NCBI GenBank assembly: GCA_022496805.1
Contig: CM040097.1
Location: 23,794,072 to 23,858,071 of the forward strand
Direction: 5' to 3'
Source: Pohlia nutans
Lineage: Eukaryota; Streptophyta; Bryopsida; Bryales; Mniaceae
DNA: 64,000 nt
This document shows positions 34,654 through 48,303 of the stretch, piece by piece. The notes below the pieces were generated by a model, which saw only the letters and a program-made list of their open reading frames with translations, ran no database searches and had not been told where the DNA came from. Each line of letters opens with the position of its first letter. Within the stretch, counting starts at the first letter, position 1. The position numbers and the translations under genes were made by a program.

Positions 34654-35202
34654 TTAACCCCTAAAAGCCCGAGGGGTATTGGACAAAATATAGATGTGTT
34701 ATAATATGTGCCTTCCATATGTTTGATGAAGTTTGGTTCAATAGACAAAATGTAGGGCATCATCTCTACAAATTATCAGTATGGTCAAACTTCCAAAAAT
34801 AACTTTAGATCTTTTCTTAATGAATTTAAAAGCATTAACCTTTGAAAATTTGTATAAATTCTAATTTTCATTTTTAGAGTTTAAAATTTAGCATGATTGG
34901 TTAAATTTGGTTTATCTATTGTAAACTTCAAAAAAGAAAAGAAATGATGGAGGGAACATCATTACTTTCCCCAAATAGCAAATTTTGTAACACTGAGACA
35001 ATGTTGAAGTGATTCACTTTGAAAAATTCTCCCGGGTGGAGTTTAACTCGGATTGACATAATTCAAATTGGGTTGGAAAGTAGACTTGATGTAGTATTTT
35101 TTATTATTTTTTATTTTTCAAAAAAATATATTTTTAATTCCGGGCAGCCCGTTAGATTCGTGCAGCGACCAGAAAATGGTCGTTTGGGCATTTAGGGGTT
35201 AA
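34654..35202. repeat. TTAA-flanked MITE-like element, inverted copy of family B
   Basis: 549 bp from TTAACCCCTAAAAGCCC to GGGCATTTAGGGGTTAA. Reverse-complemented, it aligns along its whole length with 789-1339. Both termini are intact, with TTAA on each side. Confidence 0.85.
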
Positions 35203-35377
35203 AAGAAAAATTGTCATGGAAAAGGCCCTTTGTTTTAAGAATGGTTCCCATACACATGAGCTTGTTGTATTGAATGACATACTGCCATATGTGATTCACA
35301 TTTTGTGCCAAAATGTTGAGATACCGGTAGTATCTTGTTACTAAAAATACATTTATTGTTCAATCAACTACTGATGC

Positions 35378-35917
35378 ATACCCCTTTGACGCGCTTGCGT
35401 CCATATATTGGACAACGAACAAATTACAATTGTTCTAATTACATCCAAACTGTACAATTTTCATCTACCAAAAATTCTCTTGGTTCTTGTGCAAGTTGAC
35501 TATCCTTTGTACAGTTTGGATCTTCAAAATAGTTTATTATTATTTTTAGAAAAATAAAATAATTGGGTTATGTCAAATTTCATTATGAGTTCAAAAGGTG
35601 AGACCTAACTTAAAGATGATTTTCCAAAATAAGTAGAACCAAATAATGGAAACCAAACCATGCTATTTCCAAATTCATTCCAATATTTTAAAAAATGGTG
35701 TTAATTAAGGATTTTTAATTGAATTTCAAAAGAAAACCTTCAAAAATTAATTAAAAATAAAAAACAAAAAAAATGATAAATCCAATTGTAGAGATGTGAT
35801 TTTCACATTGTCATTAACTAGTTTTCTTTGTACATCAACTCCATTTTGGTTTTCATCAAGCATTTTATAACGCTTCTTTGAAAACAGTGATGAATCGGGA
35901 CGTTAAGGGGATACATA
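35378..35917. repeat. MITE-like element, relative of family F
   Basis: Starts CCCCTTTGACGCGCTTGCG and ends GAATCGGGACGTTAAGGGG. The flanks read ATAC on both sides rather than TTAA. The interior parallels 26247-26794. Confidence 0.6.
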
Positions 35918-36254
35918 TGCTACCTCTTTTCTCTACAACACCTTATTTACTGGTTTACTAGTAACTTATTGTCAGACCTGTATTTTACATGTACTCATAT
36001 CATAGAAAGCAAAAGAGTACCATAACAGGGTCGCCACCCCGCGTATTAATATTTTTATTTTTTGAAAAAATATGATTCGTCTGCTAAATTATTTTTTTCG
36101 TCATTTTCGTTTTTAGCAAAAAAAATGACAAAAACTGGCCCAAAACGACTTAGAAATATCAAAATATAGTTGAAAATCATTTATTTTGTTTTGGTTTTTT
36201 TGTCCTCATAATTTCTGATTTTTTACGTTTTTAAAAAAAATAAAAATTGGTGAC

Positions 36255-36356
36255 TAATGATATTTATTGGTTTGACAATAAGTTATTGTAGTACCGTAGC
36301 ATGGTCACATGCTACGGTACTACAATAACTTATTGTCAAACCAATAAATATCATTA
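36255..36356. repeat. Perfect 49-bp inverted repeat with 4-bp loop
   Basis: The left arm 36255-36303 begins TAATGATATTTATTGGTTTG and ends CCGTAGCATG. The right arm 36308-36356 is its exact reverse complement, and GTCA is the loop. The transcript would fold into an uninterrupted hairpin. It may be a small foldback element or a small-RNA precursor. Confidence 0.9.
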
Positions 36357-36471
36357 TTGTGTAAAAACATACTTAGGACCTTTTGGAATCCCGTCCCTCC
36401 TTTGATGAAGTTGTGTTCATAGGCCAATCAAAGATTTGACAGGGGCATGGGATGACTTCTTTGTCCGTAGT

Positions 36472-37282
36472 TTAACCCTTTAGTGCCTAGGGTACTGTAG
36501 CTCAGAGCCCTGGATTTCAGTAGATTTTTCCACTGCGGTTGAGACTACCAAAAATAGAATGAGTTAAATTAGAAAGTAACCGTACAATTCTATTCTCAAC
36601 TCGAGAGTACATATTTTATCAAAATTTGAGAATCATCCGATGGTGGGATCGGAAGATTATAGTATGTATTTGAACTGTATAATGCACGCTCAGAAACGAG
36701 ATTTTGGGGGGTGTGTGACTTCAAAGTTAAATATAATTTGAGGTAAATTTTCAAAAATAAAAGCAAAGAAGTTTAGCTATGCCCTATGTCAACACCTCTC
36801 CGTTGCAATCTTTCATATCAAAAATAGACTCACACATAATTATTGTGAGATTTATAAGTGAAAGTGACTTCTCCATGTACGGTTTAGGACAAAATTTTAT
36901 ACATAGAAAATTGACAGGAGTGGGTACATTAGTCAAGATCGGATTACACACACTAATGGAAGATGAAGAAGAGAACACAATCCAAAAAAATAAAACAAGA
37001 TAACAAACTTCCAAACACAAGAAATACTACACAATACATATGTTGTATTTGTAAGTATTTACTGTATTTTCAAGTATTTACAGTATTTTCGCGTTCTGTT
37101 GATAGGTATTTTGATAGTTGTACAATTCCAAATTGAAAATTTCTTTTTCTGGAAGGTGCGTAATGTATGTGGGCAAATCTGAACTTCAAAACTGAAGTTC
37201 CAATTCTTCACGGATTCTCTGCTATTTGCATTTCCGACGTTGTAGTGACCATAATGTGGTTAGCTATGCACTAAAGGGTTAA
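36472..37282. repeat. TTAA-flanked MITE-like element, family I
   Basis: 811 bp, TTAACCCTTTAGTGCC at the left and GCACTAAAGGGTTAA at the right. The terminal inverted repeat is CCCTTTAGTGC, and the match extends through TTAA into the flanks (AGTTTAA...TTAAACT). No internal gene. Confidence 0.75.
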
Positions 37283-38952
37283 ACTAGCCCAGAGTTCAAT
37301 GCGATTCACAACCTGACAATGGCAAAGCAAAATACTAGCCTCTTTGTGTGATTTCAATCTCGATTTCAGAATCGTTTGGTTTAGCACAACCTACTTAGGG
37401 CCTCTTTCCATGCAGAGTCGCCCCGGTCCCAGAATTCAACTCTTTATTGATTAAAAAAGCACAGACCACTTCTATGCACACCTCGATAGAGCACTTCAAT
37501 AGATAAAATTAGAAATTCTCCACAAAGCAACCAATCACGTAGTCGACTGATGGCATGGTGAAGTGGGTGACTTTGCAAGTTGCTTTCAACACTCACCGAG
37601 CATGGGTGGAAGTTGGGACCTTAGTTTTTGTTCTTAGCTGTATCCACCGGCCTGATGCTTACATGGAAGCCTGCCCTTAGTTCCTAAACGCGCAAGGAGC
37701 CCCGCGGAGACATGTTTGATCATTTTTTTTAATCAAATGTTGATTTTCACCTAGTTCTTAATTTCAAATGAAAAAGGTTCCAAATAAGAAAGTGTGGGAG
37801 CTATCTTCTACTTTCTAATCTAATTTATTGTTCTTCAAAATTGTTAAAATTGAGTATTTTATAACACTTTAAAGCTCACAACCCTAATATTCCAATATAC
37901 AAAAAAGTTTTTAATCAAGTTTCTATTTATATATGTCCAAGAAGCATGACACCTACACTTTGTTGTTCATCATTATTATTTACATTTTTCCTTAGAATTT
38001 CATACTATTTTAGGAATTTTTGTAATTACTATGATTATTACAAGAGAAAACCTGTGAAAAGCTTTAGAAAATACATTTTTATTTAAATAATTATGAAAAA
38101 ATCAGTGAAAATCGTTTTAAAAATAAATTAAATGAGAAAAATACCAACATAATATAGAATGTGAGAAATTTAGGAGGTTTGACCGGGTAAATGCAGTGTG
38201 AACGCTTAAGGGTTAGAGTGGGCGACAGGCAATGGCGGGCCGAGGGACAATAGCCAGTGAGGAGGCAGGCCGACTTGGCAGCGTCCCAGCCCCTCCCTTG
38301 CTGGCTGCCCGGCTGCCCGCCCGTGTGAGTGGCTAACGAGGGGCAGGGGCACGGGCACGGGCAGGCTCGAATAGTTACTGGGTTCAGGTGCAGTTGTGGG
38401 GGAGCGACGGATGGAGCGCGGATGGGATGGGACGGGTGGATGGCGGTCATCCTTCCCTTCCACGCGCTTGCCAGCTTTGTGTGTTATCCACTCGCTTGCT
38501 TGCTGCCTGAGTGGGGGACTCAAGGTAACCCTCCGGTGCCTTTGAGGCAAGGAAAGGCAGTGAAGGCAAAGGATCAGCGCTCGCTGGCTCCGTCCGGGCG
38601 TCTCATCGTCTCATCCCCTCAACCAACCTGATGAGCGAAAGTGAACTTAACTGAACTTCATTTGACTGAGATGATGAGTGAGTGACCCACTTCACTCTTC
38701 ACTTAACTTAGTAAAGCAAGGTGACGACTTTTACCACCGTATCCACAACCCAACTGTGGAACTCCTCCGTCCTTCCTCCTCCTCACAACCCCTCCCCTCC
38801 CTAACTTACAAGTGCCTGCGTCGCTATTCACTTTCTTTCTGTGTGTGTGCAGGCATTGCCTGCTCTGCTCTCCTCTCTCGGCCCTCCCTCTGCTCCGTTC
38901 CGCATGACCGCTCCCTCTGCTATCAGTCTGCATTTTGCACCCACGTCTTCCC
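37283..38952. other. TypA upstream region
   Basis: AT-rich up to about 38200, then GC-rich and CT-rich to the start codon at 38953, consistent with a promoter and 5' UTR. Sense and antisense frames in the GC-rich part (38091-38950) show no domain. No other gene is recognised. Confidence 0.4.
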
Positions 38953-41900
38953 ATGGCTTCCCTCACCTGCGCAGCGTCTGCCTCCGCTGCCGCTGCTGCT
39001 ACCGCTTTGCCATGGGGCTCCCTTCCTGCTAAACCCTCCACCGCTCCGCAGCTGCTGCATGCATTGCCCCGCGGGGACCCCCTGCCTTCCGCCTCCTTGC
39101 GCCACGACCTGCTCGGCGACCCTGTGCACCTCCAGCGCCTGCTCCGCCCTGCCCCCCGCCAATTGCCCTTTGCTGCTGCTGTCTCCGCCCCCCGCAGTGC
39201 TCTTGCTACTGAGGAACCGCCCCAAGGTCCTTCTCTTCCTCTTCTCTTTGCTTTCCTTCCCGACATTTTTCCTCCTCCTCACTATTTGCATGAATTCATC
39301 CCTGCTACTTCTCTTACTCCACTTCTTCTATGATAGAATCCATACATCCCTTTCTACTGCCATTCCTTCTTAGCTCAGCAATTTCCTGACTCCGTTTCAT
39401 TTCCTCAGTCTAGCCAACTCCTGCATCCGTCTCTTAGCAGTGCTGTGAGGCAGTAATGCCGGAACATTCCATCTTCTCTTCGCTCCGTTCCTAACGCCTG
39501 AATTGCGTCTCTTCTTTTCACAGCGAAAGAAAGGAAGTTGAACGTGCGAAGTGACGTTCGCAATATTGCCATCGTTGCCCATGTTGACCATGGGAAAACT
39601 ACGTTGGTGGATGCCATGCTTCGACAAGCTAAGGTACCACTCTGTCGTGAATGCCAGACACGTCTGTTCGTAATTTGAATACCCCAGCTACGAAGATACT
39701 TCTAGGTCCGTTGTGCACATTTTGTCACCTTGCAGCTGCGTTCACGAGCAAGCCTCATGTTTTAGCTTCGTAGGAAGGTCCAAATGAGGTGCGAGTCGAT
39801 TACAATTCTAGCTGTCTAGGGCGAAATTCTCATTGGCGCTGTGCTCCATTCATTCTTCAAGGTTTTTCGTGACAACCAATCTGTTCAAGAGCGTATTATG
39901 GACTCTAACGACTTGGAGCGGGAGCGAGGTATTACTATCTTAAGCAAGAACACTGCTATTCGTTACAAAGGCACCAAGATCAATATCATAGACACACCGG
40001 GGCATTCAGACTTTGGAGGCGAGGTGGAGCGGGTTCTCAATATGGTCGATGGTGTGCTCTTACTGGTGGGTTGACGACTACTGTGCCAAATTCGTAAGCT
40101 TGTCGGTTGATGATGAAGCTGTTAAATAGTATTTAGTGGGTATCATTGAATTGGATTACTAGCTTGGAATGACAAAATGCTTTGACACCACAGGTCGACT
40201 CTGTGGAGGGTCCAATGCCTCAGACTAGATTCGTATTGAAGAAAGCTCTGGAGCTCGGCCAAACTGTGGTTGTGGTTGTCAACAAGGTAGACCGGCCTTC
40301 AGCGCGGCCTGACTATGTTGTCAACACCACTTTCGAGCTTTTTGTGGAACTGAATGCATCCGATGAACAGGTTTGTGAACCCCGTCCAAAGTTCCAAGTC
40401 TTTCAGGCGATTGGGAGGTCCACCCTTTTGCTATCTTCTTACATGCGTTCTCACACGGTTTTTTCATGGTATGGGACTGGGGGGCTTAACCGTATAGCGA
40501 GCTTTGTCGGACTCCGAACATGATAACAGATCAGATATTGTACGTAATCATTCATTTATTTGTGGGCCCTGTTGCAGTGTGACTTCCAGGTCGTGTACGC
40601 CAGTGGCATTCACGGGAAGGCAGGACTGGAGCCAGATCAGTTGGCAGACGATCTAGAGCCATTGTTTGAGTCAGTGATTAGGTGTATCCCAGAGCCTCGA
40701 GTTGACGTCGATGGTCCTCTTCAGATGCTTGTATTTTTCTAACCCACAATGCCCCTTATGTTGTTCAAGTTTTTTATTTTATTTTTATGGTCTGTCTGTC
40801 TGTTTGTTTGTTTGTTATTCGCAGAAATTTCTGATAAATAGGCGTGTCAGTGAGACTACGCATTCCAACATCGACGTAATTTCGCATAAACTCAACGCCA
40901 ACCACTTCGGTGGTGGTGACCTGGGTATACATAACAGTGGTCTACCGAACCAGTGTATATATCTGAGTCAAATGAGTATTGCTGTTTTCTTTGAAACCGT
41001 ATGCTAACGTTCTCCACTTCTTTTTCTCTTCCTGATGACGAAAGATTACGAATTTGGATTATGACGAGCACAAGGGCCGCATTGCTATTGGACGCGTCCA
41101 TGCTGGCCGCATGAAGAAAGGGATGGAAGTGAAGGTAAATTTTGGTCTGCTTTATGCTGTTGGACATTTCGACGGTGAAATTTATCTGATCTTGTCTTCG
41201 TACCTAGCCTTGAGCTTCTTTTAAACTATATTGCTAGAAATGACCCTCTATCGTGATGTTTATGATCGATACCGAAAATCATATCTTGGAAGACTGTTTG
41301 GGCCGCTTCTGTAGGTTTTCATAGTCGTTATCTCTGTGTGATGGCATGTAATCATAGGTATATTTTGCTCTGCTGATGAATCCTTGAATCTTATATCAGT
41401 GGAGAGAAGGTTCATCTATTCTACTCAGTGAATTAAGACTGTCTGATAACGTTGGAATTCATAGGTCTGTACCCCGGACGACCGTTGTAGGAATGCGAAA
41501 GTCAACGAGCTCTTTGAATATGATAACTTTATTCGTGTTCCCGCTGATGTGGTCGAGGCTGGGGATATCTGCTGTCTGTCAGGAATCGACGATGTTCTGG
41601 TATTGCTTCCGGCTGAACCTTCACTTTTATTAACTGGTCGATTAGGGCAACATTCTGGTTACCCGTGCTTGATTACCTCTCCAGATGTATTGTCACATCA
41701 TAGCTGGGCATTCTTTTATTTAGAAAATCGTTTGGGCCTTGTTTTTGATTCTAATACGAATTTTAGTCATCCTATTATTCTGGTATCAAGTCTTAATGTT
41801 TGAGCTTTGTGTTACACAGATTGGAGAAACTTTGGCTTGCAAGGTAGAGGGAGTAGCACTGCCAACAATCACAGTTGAGGAGCCGACTGTCAGAATGTCA

Positions 41901-44187
41901 TTTTCAGTGAACACGTCACCTTTTGCTGGTCGAGAGGTATGGAATCTTTTTAATTTTTGAATGAATTTCTGATCATAAACCAGTGTGTTTTGGAGTGCAC
42001 TTACATGAAATGTCAGTATTATTTCTACAGGGTAAGTATGTGACAAGTAGGAATTTGAGGGACCGGCTGTATCGGGAGTTGGAGAGAAACTTGGCCATGA
42101 AGGTAGAGGACGGGGAAACTGCGGATACTTTCATTGTCAGCGGTCGTGGCACCCTGCACCTGACAATATTAATTGAGAACATGTAAGCTGATAAAATTGC
42201 CTTCCAGTGTGATTTCTGTTTCGTTTGTTGCTCAATGTTAAATGCGTCGTGTCCTTACATGTGAGGCCTAGGTCTTTCACACTCATTCTGGTTTGGTCGT
42301 TTTGCAGGAGGAGAGAAGGTTATGAGTTCATGATTGGACCACCGAAAGTTATTAACCGGGAGGTTAATGGAAAGAAGCTGGAGCCCTTTGAGGTAAAGTC
42401 ACTGGGGCATTCTGCATGCTGAGCCCCGCTACCCTCCCCACCCTCGGCCCTGGCCCGTCCATGCGACCATAGAATTCCATGCAAAACCATTTTCGACGTT
42501 TTCATCCCGCCATGATATTTGTTTGGATTCATGTTGTGGTGACTGCGTTAACTTATATGAATACACAGTATCAATGATCCTTCTCTGACTACTTATGAAA
42601 TCTGGCAGGATGCGATTGTGGAGGTTCCTGAAGAGTATGTGGGAGCAGTGGTGGACTTGTTGGGCAAGCGCCGGGGTCAAATGTTGGATCTGTCAACTTC
42701 TGGGTAGGTCGAATGTGTAGTTTGTCTTTTTGGTTCTTCTATTGGCATGTTTTAGTGGGAAAAATGTTTTATTTGTTATTAGTTGAAATGTTTCTCGGTT
42801 TCTAGTAAGTGGCAGCTATAAATCGTGTTGTCTCGTTGTCTCAGCTGGCTATGTGAGTTTTCTCATCGATACAATTTCTGATTACTTGAGTCTTGTTGTT
42901 CTCCATTTGTGTTTCTATGAATATCCAGCAATTTGAAACCCTGCAGAGTTTTAGTTTACTAGACGGACTAATTTGGGGCCGTGCAATGCTGTAGGTCGGA
43001 GAATACTACAGTGGTGAAATACAGGATGCCTACTCGAGGTTTGCTGGGTCTGCGAAACGCAATGCTCACTGCCTCCAGAGGCACTGCCTTGCTGAACACC
43101 ATCTTTTATGGGTACGACGAGTGGGCTGGAGATATAAGCACCCGTGAACAAGGATCTTTGGTAAGACACCTACACATGCTGCCATTCCAGTTGCAAGCAA
43201 AGCTTACGCAAAATTTGAACTTCGTGCTATAATTCTCATGCACTTCAGTCATTAGGTGCGGTGCTTTAGAGCCCCTATCATGTATGTACGTCATGGGTGG
43301 AGTAAGGTTAGAATTCAACTGGTCAGTGGCAGATATGATATTAATGAAGCATGATGTGGCACCATGTCATGCCATGCCATCATCTCTATTTTTAAAGTAA
43401 TGCGTACTTTGAATTGGAATTTGCACTTTGCCAATTCAGAGCATTGCACTCTCTGTGCATACATATTATTATTTGTGGTTTTTATTTGGAGAGTAAGGTT
43501 CTGAGGGTGAAAACCAGAAACGATAGATTACCAACGAATATGGACTAACACCCAAGTTGGTACAGGTGGCCTTTGAGACTGGACCGACTACTTCATATGC
43601 TCTTTTCAGTTGTCAAGATAGAGGCAATCTCTTTTTGCCCCCAGGGGTCCCTGTTTACAAGGGTCAAATCATTGGTATTCATCAAAGACCTGGAGATTTA
43701 AGCCTGAATGCATGCAAAAGGAAGGCTGCAACAAATGTGCGCTCAAACAAAGAGGCTACAGGTTCTTGTCTATCCTGTTCATTTGAGTGATATCTTTTCC
43801 AGGACATTCATTAAATACTACTGACGAATATTTATGTTTTGCATGCCATGCAATTGTTAGCATGTCTATGGAAAATTCCCTGACAGGTATGCAACAAGTC
43901 ATTGAATAATAATGACAGGACCGTAACAACTAAAGAAGCATAGCAGGGTTAGAGCCGGAATTTACGTAGAGTGTTTGTATCTGTACAGTTGTGTTGTGTT
44001 CTGACCCGTTACATGAAAATTCATGGCTAACTGAGAGAGTGTAATTTTATGTGCAGTTGTTTTGGCGTCCCCTATAGAGCTTAGCTTGGACGATTGTGTA
44101 GAGTACATACAGGAAGATGAACTGGTTGAGGTGACCCCGCTCAGTATCCGAATGTGCAAAAACCCCAAGGTGCTGAAGAAGCGTTAG
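38953..44187 (+). CDS. Plastid-type TypA/BipA translational GTPase
   Basis: TypA/BipA is a ribosome-associated GTPase of the elongation-factor family. The plant plastid form (SVR3) supports chloroplast translation. Fourteen exons in one frame give 694 aa: 38953-39226, 39524-39633, 39862-40065, 40194-40370, 40578-40730, 41045-41134, 41465-41599, 41820-41936, 42031-42182, 42308-42392, 42609-42703, 42995-43160, 43566-43761 and 44057-44187. The first ~90 residues ([11 protein letters not shown]...) are Ala/Ser/Pro-rich, as in transit peptides. G motifs: AHVDHGKT 110-117, RGIT 150-153, DTPGH 172-176, NKVD 226-229. Later parts include [41 protein letters not shown], the TypA-specific [11 protein letters not shown] and [14 protein letters not shown], and the C-terminal [12 protein letters not shown]. 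All boundaries are GT-AG. Length matches the family. Confidence 0.95.
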
Positions 44188-45514
44188 TTGCATTGCATGC
44201 ATCATCTCCTTTCCCATCTCAAGTTCTGGGACAGTCATGACGACGGCCTACCCAATTTCATTTCCCGTTTGGGCTCGACCAAGTATGACAGAGTAACTAG
44301 GTGTAGAACCACATACTACCATTAGAAATTTGAATTGATTCATACCCTGTATTGTGTTCAGGGCATCTTATACTACACAACTTTCTAAATCTCAGCAACA
44401 ATTGTACTTTAAACCCTTACCCTCCAAGTGCTTACATGGACTAAACTTGATCCAAGTGTCCATTTCCCTACCCTAGTACTAGAATTAAAGGTTGCTTGAA
44501 AGTTGACATTATTCATTTTGGAAAGTGCACGACCATCTCTACATCTATATCATGAAAGAGCTTGACTGCTATAACCTTTTTAAATTCTCTTACGTAACAT
44601 TTGATCTTGGGCATTTTTCAAAATACAAGCAAAGATTATCATTTGACATGGGTAATAATGAATTTTGTATTCTAACCTTGAAGAAGTGTATGTAGGAAAA
44701 TAAATAGTGGCATTGCAAATTACCTTTCGGGTACACGCTTTTACCAATTCCATGTGAAGAATGTTTTGTACAAATGTATTATTGGCTATTTGTACTGCAT
44801 GCTAATAATGCGTAGCAAACAGGAAATGCTAACTTCATGCAAGTATTCCCTAACTTTCACACTAACCTCTTTCAAGTATTCACAACTCAACCAAAAAAAA
44901 AAAAGCATAAAAAATAAATAAAGAATTGATTAGAAACAATTTCTACAAACTATTCATTATATCTACACAAGTCACAATTCACACAACTATCGTTTCTATT
45001 GCTTGTAATATGGTCAAAGGACAATAAGAGGCATTGAATTTGAAATTGTAGTAGAGACGTTTACCTTCTTGGCACTTTGAGCAAGGTGAACAACACTCAT
45101 TCTCCCACTCTATATGCTACTTTTGGATGAGTGAACCACACCTTGTTTATTATTTATTTTTAATAAATATATTTGAGTAATATTTTGCCTTTCTATTCAT
45201 TTTGAAAGCTAAATCCACACCTTTTCATTCTTGAGAGAAAAACCTCGGATGGACATAATGTTTTTTTTTGCTCCTCTACTTCACAAAGGAATCCAAAATA
45301 TCTAGCTCGGGATCTAGTATGGACTAGGAATTTATATGGTAAACTTTATTCATAGGTGAACTAACTAGAATGTAAAAGTGTCAACTACTATCATTCATGG
45401 CTTTGTACTATACAATGAGTGGGAAGTGAATATAGCCAAAAAAAAATAGTTATTTATTTTATTAGATTCCTACTTTTTAGCTATTAGGATATCTATTAGA
45501 ATACAATTATACTA
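44188..45514. other. TypA downstream region, no gene seen
   Basis: Holds the 3' UTR, then AT-rich DNA. An old repeat edge (AAACCCTTACCCTCCAAGTGC) appears near 44411. Nothing else is recognised. Confidence 0.4.
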
Positions 45515-46815
45515 TTAACCCTTAAAGGACTGAGACTATTTTGCTCAAAAAACACTTCAATGTTGCCATTTCTAATTCCTAAGCCACAATTTCAAAAAAT
45601 AAAAAGAAAATTTCACAATCCAACAATAGAAATTTGTCCTATAACTCCTAAAGAACCAAGTGTTCTAAATGGGACATTTCAATGTTCAAGTAGATTCCCA
45701 CAGTGTCAATTTTTATCCTGAATTTTTGAAATACATTATATAAATTCGGTTAGTCAATACAAAAATGGGGATCCAATTTTTTTGGATTCCAACTTTGTAC
45801 TAAATGGAAGTTATACACAGAAATTTTTTTTTGGGGAGAATGGGGAGTTTGAGCTGGGTTTAAAATGTCCATAAATGAGATATACACATTAAAAAATTGC
45901 ATATCCTAAAATCAACTAAATTGTGACCATGGATAATTCCATGAGGTTTTGTCCAAATTTTTCAATTTTTTTCCAAAGTGTATCAAATGAATTTCACTGT
46001 GTTTTGGTCTTTTTAAATTTCTAATTGTAGATTTATCCCGTCATCCAAATTGAAGAAAAAAGAATTTGGGCTTGGGAGCACAACCTGATGACCTACTTTG
46101 GAGCAATGAAAACAATTTCTAATTTGATCAATTAAGGTAGTAACTCACATATTGGGCTTCATTGTGGTGTACACTATAATGTACTAAAATGAATTTCTCA
46201 AAAGAATGAAACGGATTTTGTAAAAATAACCCTCAAAAATGAGAAAAAATTACTTGTCCATCAACCCATGAAGGTCCAACCATGCATTTTTCGCACGATG
46301 TACAGAAACACACTCCATTTTCTCATTTGCCATATACTTTTTGCAGTGTTGATTTTTGACCATAGAGTTTCTGGAAAGATAGCTTCACGCATGTGCGATC
46401 TGATTAGAAAGAGGACGATTTGTGAAATCTTTATGCCTTATTTCACTTTATAGTGATTTACCAAAAAATTCTAGAATCTTAGTTCAACAATGCTCTTGAT
46501 TAAATCAACTCATTAAAAAAACAACCAAAAAATCTCTAGAAAATCACTACATTTGGAGTACTATATTTCAACCCGTGACAACATATTTCATCCACATATT
46601 GTCAACATCATATTCGTAATCAAATTATAAAAGAATTTTGAATTTTAAGTTTCAAAATTTATACAAAAATATTGGTGATAGCAATCATAGATCTAATCAC
46701 ATGGATAGAATCTAAGATTCATGATGTAAGACTTTGATTCATACATCAAGTTCAAAACTATTCCTCCTACTTGCATGCATCTTTGCAATTCTTCATATAT
46801 TTAGAGGGGTGAAGA
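45515..46815. repeat. MITE cluster, including inverted family A copy
   Basis: The left boundary is TTAACCCTTAAAGGACTGAG at 45515. From 46262 to about 46815 the sequence is the reverse complement of family A (216-792), including GATGTACAG, TTTTTGCAGTGTTG, AAAAATCTCTAGAAAATCAC and GCAATCATAGATCTAATCAC. Its right end is eroded (GAGGGGTGAAGACCTTTC). The first part, 45515-46261, is a less well-defined element. Confidence 0.6.
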
Positions 46816-47389
46816 CCTTTCAGCTCAGTTAGGAGGTGAGTGAAGTTTTTTTTTATAAATAGGGCAAATAAACATTGTATTAAATGTGAACAGTCACTCC
46901 AAACCTACTATAGGAAGGGGTGAAGTTAACTGAAGGCCCCACTGACGTTTTAGTCTTTCCCCCAAAACAATCATAATAACTTAGTCATCAGTGAGCAGAG
47001 CTTTTTTTTTTTTGGCTTCTTGGAACCAGACTCCAATGTCATGGCACAGTCAGAGTGGTCTAAATCTGGAGGGACCACCTTCTATTGCATGCATGGGGCA
47101 GTGCTACAGTGCAAAAAAAAAGCCTTGTCAGTGAGGTATTATAGTTGCCGGGGGAATGAAATTAATAATTTCAGATTTGTGACTTTGTGTAACTATCACT
47201 TCCTACCACCCTAGTTCCTACCATCAATTCTTAGTACCCTCCCTCCTACACACTTAGATGCTTTGGATGAAATTCTTAGATGAAGACCCAAGAGTTAAAA
47301 AGCAGCCTCTTTGAAGGGCAACAATGACATAATATCTTTTCTTACAAAAATGCCAATTTTTTGAGAAATTCATTTTATCATGTTAGTTT
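46816..47389. other. Intergenic, no gene seen
   Basis: AT-rich, with a few GC-richer patches. A 64-codon frame at 47020 has no known domain. Confidence 0.35.
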
Positions 47390-47772
47390 TTATATGGATT
47401 TTTTTAGAATATTCTTCTGACAAACCCTATTTTTTGGAAAAAAAAAAAAATACTTAACACAAATGTGCCAAGTACATGCGGTTAGTGCGGTAGTAAACAA
47501 ACCACGGGGATGCGGGAACTCTGATGAACAAGAGCCGGCCATGGCTACTACCCTGTCACTGCTCGCCCTAAGACCGTTGTCCTCTGGACTCTTCTTCATC
47601 AAGAGTGTTTTCACCTTTTTCATCTTCTTATACAGCTGAACATACTCTTCATCAAGAGTGTTTTCAAATGATAGAGATGATATGAACTCCGGTCTTCTTT
47701 CGAGGCCGGCGTGAATAAAGTGTCTGTTCGTCTTGACAATGAGCCAGTGCCCACCGGACAAAGGGCCATTGG
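47390..47772 (-). other. Possible coding fragment and repeat piece
   Basis: A minus-strand frame runs SGGHWLIVKTNRHFIHAGLE, then RRPEFISSLSFENTLDEEYV and a Lys-rich stretch. Its first ~90 bp recur at about 50523-50609 (CGGTCTTCTTT..GAGGCC..CGTGAATAAA). CTTCATCAAGAGTGTTTTCA is also repeated at 47596-47615 and 47657-47676. It looks repeat-derived, function unknown. Confidence 0.3.
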
Positions 47773-47887
47773 TACAAGACTACTCATCTCTTTCGAGAAT
47801 AGACACTTTAGTGACCAGAGATAAATACTAGTAACACTAGTAAAATTCATTAGTTAGAACTAGCGCAGGTATAAATTGGTGTTTGTT

Positions 47888-48010
47888 TTGCTGATGGTCG
47901 CCAAGTCATGGTTCCAAGGTTGGTTGGAGAAGGACGTTTGTGTTACAATTGTACGGTCCAGGTTCGATTCCCGTTGAGTCCGTCTGAGCGTTTATTGTGA
48001 TATACGTGGC
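47888..48010 (+). repeat. tRNA-derived SINE-like sequence
   Basis: An A-box-like TGGTCGCCAAG (47895-47905) is followed by TCATGGTTCCAAGG, resembling the D-arm of a type II tRNA such as tRNA-Leu, and a perfect B-box GGTTCGATTCC at 47961-47971. The 5' and 3' tRNA arms do not pair convincingly, so it is a SINE head or tRNA relic rather than a working tRNA gene. Confidence 0.5.
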
Positions 48011-48303
48011 TTGGTGCTGCTAGTGAATTAATCATAGGCAGGAAAGTTTGTACCAACCAACCAGCCCCGTCCCATCTACCTGAGACAAGTGTGTACTTTG
48101 AGCTAAACAAAAAATACAAAAGAAATAAGTAGTGGTCTTCACCATTACCCTCCTTTTCTTTGATAGTTTTGTTTAATTCAGTAATCTATTGTTAATGGTT
48201 GGTTATTTTCTATTTTTCTTTTATGTAGAATAATTGATCCGGCATGATGTATAGCAATGGTATTTATTTTTTGAATGTGTGTTTAATGGCGGTTTCTGGT
48301 AGC

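Noticed and set aside
38678..39373. 231-codon Leu/Pro-rich frame over TypA exon 1
   Set aside because: Shadow of the transit-peptide exon in another frame. The frame from 38953 joins correctly to the GTPase exons.
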